From Chloroflexia bacterium (GTDB lineage Bacteria; Chloroflexota; Chloroflexia; Thermomicrobiales; UBA6265), in NCBI GenBank assembly GCA_030430125.1, contig JAUIGA010000146.1:1-8154 (forward strand): a stretch of 8,154 nt of DNA. The letters run 5' to 3'. The notes below the pieces were generated by a model. It worked only from the letters and a program-made list of their open reading frames with translations. It did no database searches and had not been told where the DNA came from. This document shows positions 5,757 to 8,154 of the stretch, piece after piece. The position numbers and the translations under genes were made by a program. The number at the start of each line of letters is the position of its first letter. The stretch's first letter is position 1.

Positions 5757-7208
5757 CTACCGGTCGCTGCTGGACGAGGTGCCGGGCAGGCGGGTGAGGT
5801 CGAGCGTCGCGGCGAAATGGACGAACCAGCTCACGATGATCGCCGCGACCGGGTAGAACCACCACGACGGCGGACCGGTAATGAGGTCCGTCACCACCAG
5901 CGCGATGGCCAGCGCCAGCCCGCCCAGCAGGTGCGCCCCGACCCACGGTCGCCCCCGCGTCCAGATCGCGCCGAGCACGGTCGCGACCACCACCCCGCTC
6001 CACATCACCGGCCAGTACCACCAGGTGTTGTCGCTGGCGACCCAGTCGATCACCATCAGCCCGGCCGAGGCCGCGATCCACCCGGCCAGCAGCGCGCCGA
6101 GCACCCGCCGCGGCGCCATCACGTAGCCGGCGTGGATGGCGAGCAGGACATACCAGACGCCGATCGGCCACGCCGCCCACGGACCGCCGCCGGATATCAG
6201 GTTGAGCACGATGAACCCGGCTGACACGACCAGGAAGGCGGAGACGTGCGCCATGAGCGTCCCCACCAGACGCCGCTGCCGGTCGGTCTCGCCGCGCGCG
6301 CCGAGCTCCTCCAGCATGAACGCTTCCCAGCCGCTGCCGGACCAGCGCTGCCGGCGGAAATGGACCAGCGCGTGACCGGCCAGCAGCACCGTCCACATCG
6401 CGAAGGGGTACTGCACCCAGAGCTCGCCCGGATCGGTGACGAGGTTCTCGATCAGCAGCAGCGAGAGCACCCCGGTGTAGACGACGGCGTGTGTCGCCAG
6501 CAGGCTCCAGCCGCGGGTCCGCATCAGCCAGTGCGCGGCCAGCAGCACGCCGAGCTGGAGCGCCCCGAAGACGATGCTGGCGAAGGCGTTGAACCCGGTC
6601 GCGATCAGCACCGCGGTCAACACGACCACCGCCAGCCCAGTGGCGACCAGGTGCGCCCGGATCAGCGATGTCGCCCGAAAGGCGACCAGTGCGTGGGCGA
6701 CGACGAAGATGCCGAGCACGAGGATCGGCCAGAGCGACCACGCTCCCCCACCCTGGTCGATGTTGATCGCCACCAGCCCGAGGTTGAGTCCGGTGTAGAA
6801 GGCGAGGTGCGCGCCGAGCAACCCCTTCCATTGGAAGACGAAGCCAGCGTGGGTGGCGAGAATGGTGCCCCACGCCCACAGTGGATAGAGGCTCCACCAC
6901 TGGCCCGGCGTGAAGAAGATGTTGACCAGCACCACGATCGACATCACCGCGATGAACAGCGCCAGGTGGGCGAAGAAGACCGAGAGCACCACTTCCCGGC
7001 GCGCTGCGGCGCGGGCAGGGTCGGCGGGCGGCGCGACGCGGTCGTCGGCGCCGGGTTTCGCTTGCCGGTGCGCGTCGATTGCGCCGAGCGCGATGTCGAC
7101 GGTCTCCATCAGGGAGACGGGGTGATCCTCCAGCATCGCGCGGAACTCGGATTCGTACCGTTCGCGCCAGTCGCGCGGGTAGAGGTTGAGAAGGAGGCTC
7201 GGGTTCAT
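5757..7208 (-). CDS. Multi-pass membrane protein of seven tandem 2TM units
   Basis: A 483-residue inner-membrane protein. Residues 9-48 (LYPRDWRERYESEFRAMLEDHP...GAIDAHR) form the short cytosolic prefix often seen in membrane proteins encoded beside PadR regulators. Seven repeats resembling the 2TM domain follow, each with an 'A-H' start, a hydrophobic helix ending near N, a loop with W(W)xxYP or WxxWP, and a second helix ending near H. Unit starts are near residues 80, 133, 185, 239, 320, 374 and 425, so the period is about 53. A polar linker (285-316) splits them 4+3. Units 3 and 6 are the most divergent. About 14 membrane helices result. The start overlaps the padR stop (ATGA), so both genes are co-translated. 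No transport or enzyme motif is visible; the role is unknown, possibly membrane-stress or envelope related. Confidence 0.85.
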   Translation of the reverse strand: MNPSLLLNLYPRDWRERYESEFRAMLEDHPVSLMETVDIALGAIDAHRQAKPGADDRVAPPADPARAAARREVVLSVFFAHLALFIAVMSIVVLVNIFFTPGQWWSLYPLWAWGTILATHAGFVFQWKGLLGAHLAFYTGLNLGLVAINIDQGGGAWSLWPILVLGIFVVAHALVAFRATSLIRAHLVATGLAVVVLTAVLIATGFNAFASIVFGALQLGVLLAAHWLMRTRGWSLLATHAVVYTGVLSLLLIENLVTDPGELWVQYPFAMWTVLLAGHALVHFRRQRWSGSGWEAFMLEELGARGETDRQRRLVGTLMAHVSAFLVVSAGFIVLNLISGGGPWAAWPIGVWYVLLAIHAGYVMAPRRVLGALLAGWIAASAGLMVIDWVASDNTWWYWPVMWSGVVVATVLGAIWTRGRPWVGAHLLGGLALAIALVVTDLITGPPSWWFYPVAAIIVSWFVHFAATLDLTRLPGTSSSSDR

Positions 7209-7537
7209 TCGGGGTGCTCTCCGTTCTGGCGGATGCGCTCCAGTCCGGCGGTGGTCACGGAGGTCATGCCGTCGAGGTGGGCTTCAAGCGCGGTTCGTCC
7301 CGCTTCGGTGATGCGGTAGGGCTGGCGACGGTCGTCGGTGGGGACGGCGGCGATGAAGCCGCGCTCCTCGAGCCGGGAGATGGCGCCGTAGAGGGTGCCG
7401 GGACCGACGCGGACGCCGGCGAATCCGGAGATGTCCTCCATCATGGCGTAGCCGTGGCGGGGTTTGCCGGCGAGGCTGATCAGGATGAGCAGCGCCGGTT
7501 CGGCGAAGCGTCCGAGATCGAGCTGCGGCTTGGCCAT
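7205..7537 (-). CDS. PadR-family transcriptional repressor
   Basis: A 110-residue winged-helix protein of the short PadR group. The signature is clear: LLILISLAGKPRHGYAMMEDI (residues ~16-36), then GVRVGPGTLYGAISRLEERGFI (recognition helix and start of the wing), then RRQPYRITEAGRTALEAHL. The C-terminal dimerisation helix is short, as in this subgroup. An AGGGAC ribosome-binding site lies 8 bases before the ATG. It is the first gene of an operon with the 2TM-repeat membrane protein, overlapping it by 4 nt. PadR regulators commonly repress their own operon and release DNA on binding a small molecule; the 37-bp palindrome at 7569-7605 is the likely target. The ligand is unknown. Confidence 0.92.
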   Translation of the reverse strand: MAKPQLDLGRFAEPALLILISLAGKPRHGYAMMEDISGFAGVRVGPGTLYGAISRLEERGFIAAVPTDDRRQPYRITEAGRTALEAHLDGMTSVTTAGLERIRQNGEHPE

Positions 7538-7568
7538 GGGTGATGTCCCTGTCGAGGCGTCGTGTGTC

Positions 7569-7605
7569 GTCCGGCGGTATATCAGCAGATGATATATCGT
7601 CGGAC
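7569..7605. promoter_or_regulatory. 37-bp palindromic operator, probable PadR site
   Basis: Two 16-base arms around a 5-base centre match at 14 of 16 positions. The perfect core is TATATCA-gcaga-TGATATA (7578-7596), and the outer parts are GTCCG...CGGAC. It lies 32 bases upstream of the padR start and directly downstream of the -10 element, so a bound dimer would block initiation. The symmetry is seen directly; PadR binding is inferred from position and family habit. Confidence 0.75.
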
Positions 7606-7608
7606 GTA

Positions 7609-7637
7609 ATAGTGCCTGAGGGTGTGGTGGATGTCAA
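7609..7637 (-). promoter_or_regulatory. Promoter of the padR operon
   Basis: On the minus strand a perfect -35 TTGACA (7632-7637) is followed after 17 bases by CACTAT (7609-7614) as a weak -10. The predicted start site falls within the palindrome 7569-7605, which suits repression by the encoded PadR protein. Confidence 0.6.
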
Positions 7638-7743
7638 CCATCGGCTCGCGGGTCGCTGTCGACGGGTTGATGCTGGGGGTGGTGGTCCGGTGTCGGGCGT
7701 GACGTGCCGCTACGCTTCGATTCCTGCCGATCACCGAGACCCC
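7638..7743. other. Intergenic sequence, no feature seen
   Basis: Between the padR promoter and the inverted-repeat element I see no gene, hairpin or repeat that I can support. Possible reading frames here have no family resemblance. Confidence 0.4.
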
Positions 7744-7964
7744 TGTCATCCCGACGTGAGGGCCGTAGGCCGAGCGGAGGGATCCCCCGATTGGGACGCC
7801 CGCAGGGCGTCCCAATCGGTCCGTCCTTATACTTGTGTTCCTATCCGTCGTTCGTCGGCAATCACGACGATGCCACGGACCGGATGTCTCGGCCTGCGGC
7901 CCGGGTAATCCGGGGGATCCCTCACCCCATCGGCGCTTCGCGCCTCTCGGGGTTCGGGATGACA
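7744..7964. mobile_element. 221-bp inverted-repeat (MITE/REP-like) element with GNA-loop hairpins
   Basis: The ends are perfect inverted copies of TGTCATCCCGA (7744-7754 and 7954-7964). A second matching pair, GAGGGATCCCCC (7777-7788) and its complement (7912-7923), lies inside. Each arm carries a mini-hairpin between the two conserved blocks: GGCC-gta-GGCC on the left and, read on the minus strand, GGCGC-gaa-GCGCC on the right. The centre holds a perfect 15-bp stem with loop GCA (7787-7819), and another GGCC-gca-GGCC (minus) is at 7891-7901. It has no coding capacity. TGTCATCCCGA...GAGGGATCC repeats are, as I recall, dispersed in Chloroflexota genomes. Mobility is inferred; no clear target-site duplication was identified. 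Confidence 0.65.
7787..7819. terminator. Perfect 15-bp stem with GCA triloop
   Basis: The arms 7787-7801 and 7805-7819 are exact complements around a 3-base GCA loop closed by C-G. This is the most stable hairpin in the window. It has no downstream T-run of note, so it is more likely a structural part of the repeat element than an intrinsic terminator. Confidence 0.6.
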
Positions 7965-8014
7965 ATGGCATCATTTGCGTGTTGGAGCCGACCGTGGCTG
8001 TAGGGTCGCAGGAT

Positions 8015-8035
8015 GGGCGGCCACAAGGGCCGCCC
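8015..8035 (-). terminator. Hairpin downstream of the right-edge gene
   Basis: A perfect 8-bp stem GGGCGGCC (8015-8022) / GGCCGCCC (8028-8035) with loop ACAAG. It lies 18 bases beyond the stop codon of the minus-strand gene at the right edge, a suitable place for a terminator. No clear T-tract follows on that strand. Confidence 0.45.
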
Positions 8036-8053
8036 GAACGTGGGTTTGTGTGA

Positions 8054-8153
8054 TCAGGCGGCGCGGGACTCCGTGTCGACGGTGTCCTGCGCGTCGGGCT
8101 GGACTCTCCCCTCCTCCACCGGCAGGCCGGTGATGAGTCGCGAGCCGCGGCCG
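8054..8153 (-). CDS. C-terminal end of an unidentified gene (runs off right edge)
   Basis: On the minus strand the frame is open from the window edge to a TGA at 8054-8056. About 32 codons are visible, reading GRGSRLITGLPVEEG, then RVQPDAQDTVDTESRAA. Nearly every third codon position is G or C, as expected for a real gene in this genome, and a hairpin follows the stop. The acidic, polar end looks like a disordered tail. I do not recognise the family from so short a piece. Confidence 0.45.
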   Translation of the reverse strand, partial: GRGSRLITGLPVEEGRVQPDAQDTVDTESRAA

Positions 8154-8154
8154 C

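Noticed and set aside
5719..6900. 393-codon minus frame overlapping the membrane-protein gene
   Set aside because: Arginine- and alanine-rich off-frame product; the 483-residue frame in the same place has regular membrane repeats and a good start coupled to padR.
6246..7319. 357-codon + frame opposite the membrane-protein gene and padR
   Set aside because: Antisense shadow rich in H, R, Q and E, covering two well-supported minus-strand genes.
7744..7964. CRISPR array
   Set aside because: The repeats are inverted rather than regularly spaced direct repeats, and there are no spacers or cas genes.
7540..7974. Overlapping frames of 120-130 codons on both strands in the repeat region
   Set aside because: They translate palindromes and inverted repeats, with no conserved pattern and no ribosome site.

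Overview
The window looks like chromosomal DNA from a high-GC member of the Chloroflexota, most likely a Thermomicrobia/Sphaerobacter-type bacterium. This rests on the GC-rich third codon positions of the flanking genes, on amidase, PadR and 2TM-protein sequences that resemble what I remember from that group, and on dispersed TGTCATCCCGA-type repeats. The taxonomic call is inference.

Left part (1-1309): the nearly complete 3' portion of an acetamidase/formamidase-family gene on the + strand, open at the window edge. It carries a four-cysteine (CxxC...CxxC) insert. A GGCC-tgc-GGCC mini-hairpin and two tandem imperfect hairpin units lie just after its stop.

Middle part (about 1310-4975): an accessory, partly decayed island. 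On the minus strand there is a tight pair of small genes (1767-1988 and 1448-1762) with the layout of a toxin-antitoxin-like module. Next come a C-terminal scrap that resembles an adenine-specific DNA methyltransferase (minus, 2132-2200), a degenerate second copy of the 3' tail of the amidase gene (direct repeat 1237-1309 / 2189-2261), and a broken IS5-like transposase (2360-2644, + strand, internal TAG). An intact 600-residue DUF262 plus HNH-type protein (2700-4502, minus) follows. It resembles GmrSD-type modification-dependent nucleases and its base composition is visibly less GC-rich than its neighbours. Methylase scrap, dead transposase, putative TA pair and DUF262 nuclease together look like a remodelled defence island inserted behind the amidase gene.

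Right part (4976-8154): an unrecognised 220-residue soluble protein (+), then a two-gene minus-strand operon. The operon encodes a PadR-family repressor (7205-7537) whose stop overlaps by 4 nt the start of a 483-residue membrane protein (5757-7208). That protein is built from seven tandem ~53-residue 2TM units behind a short LYPRxWRxRY-type N-terminal domain. Upstream of padR, a TTGACA -35 element and a weaker -10 are followed immediately by a near-perfect 37-bp palindrome (7569-7605), the likely autoregulatory operator. Beyond it lies a 221-bp inverted-repeat element (7744-7964) holding several mini-hairpins with C-GNA-G triloops, then a further hairpin (8015-8035), and finally the C-terminal end of a minus-strand gene that runs off the window.

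The best candidates for something new are the stand-alone DUF262-HNH protein in its decayed island, the PadR / seven-fold 2TM-repeat pair with its long palindromic operator, and the GNA-triloop repeat element. No CRISPR array, rRNA or tRNA was seen.
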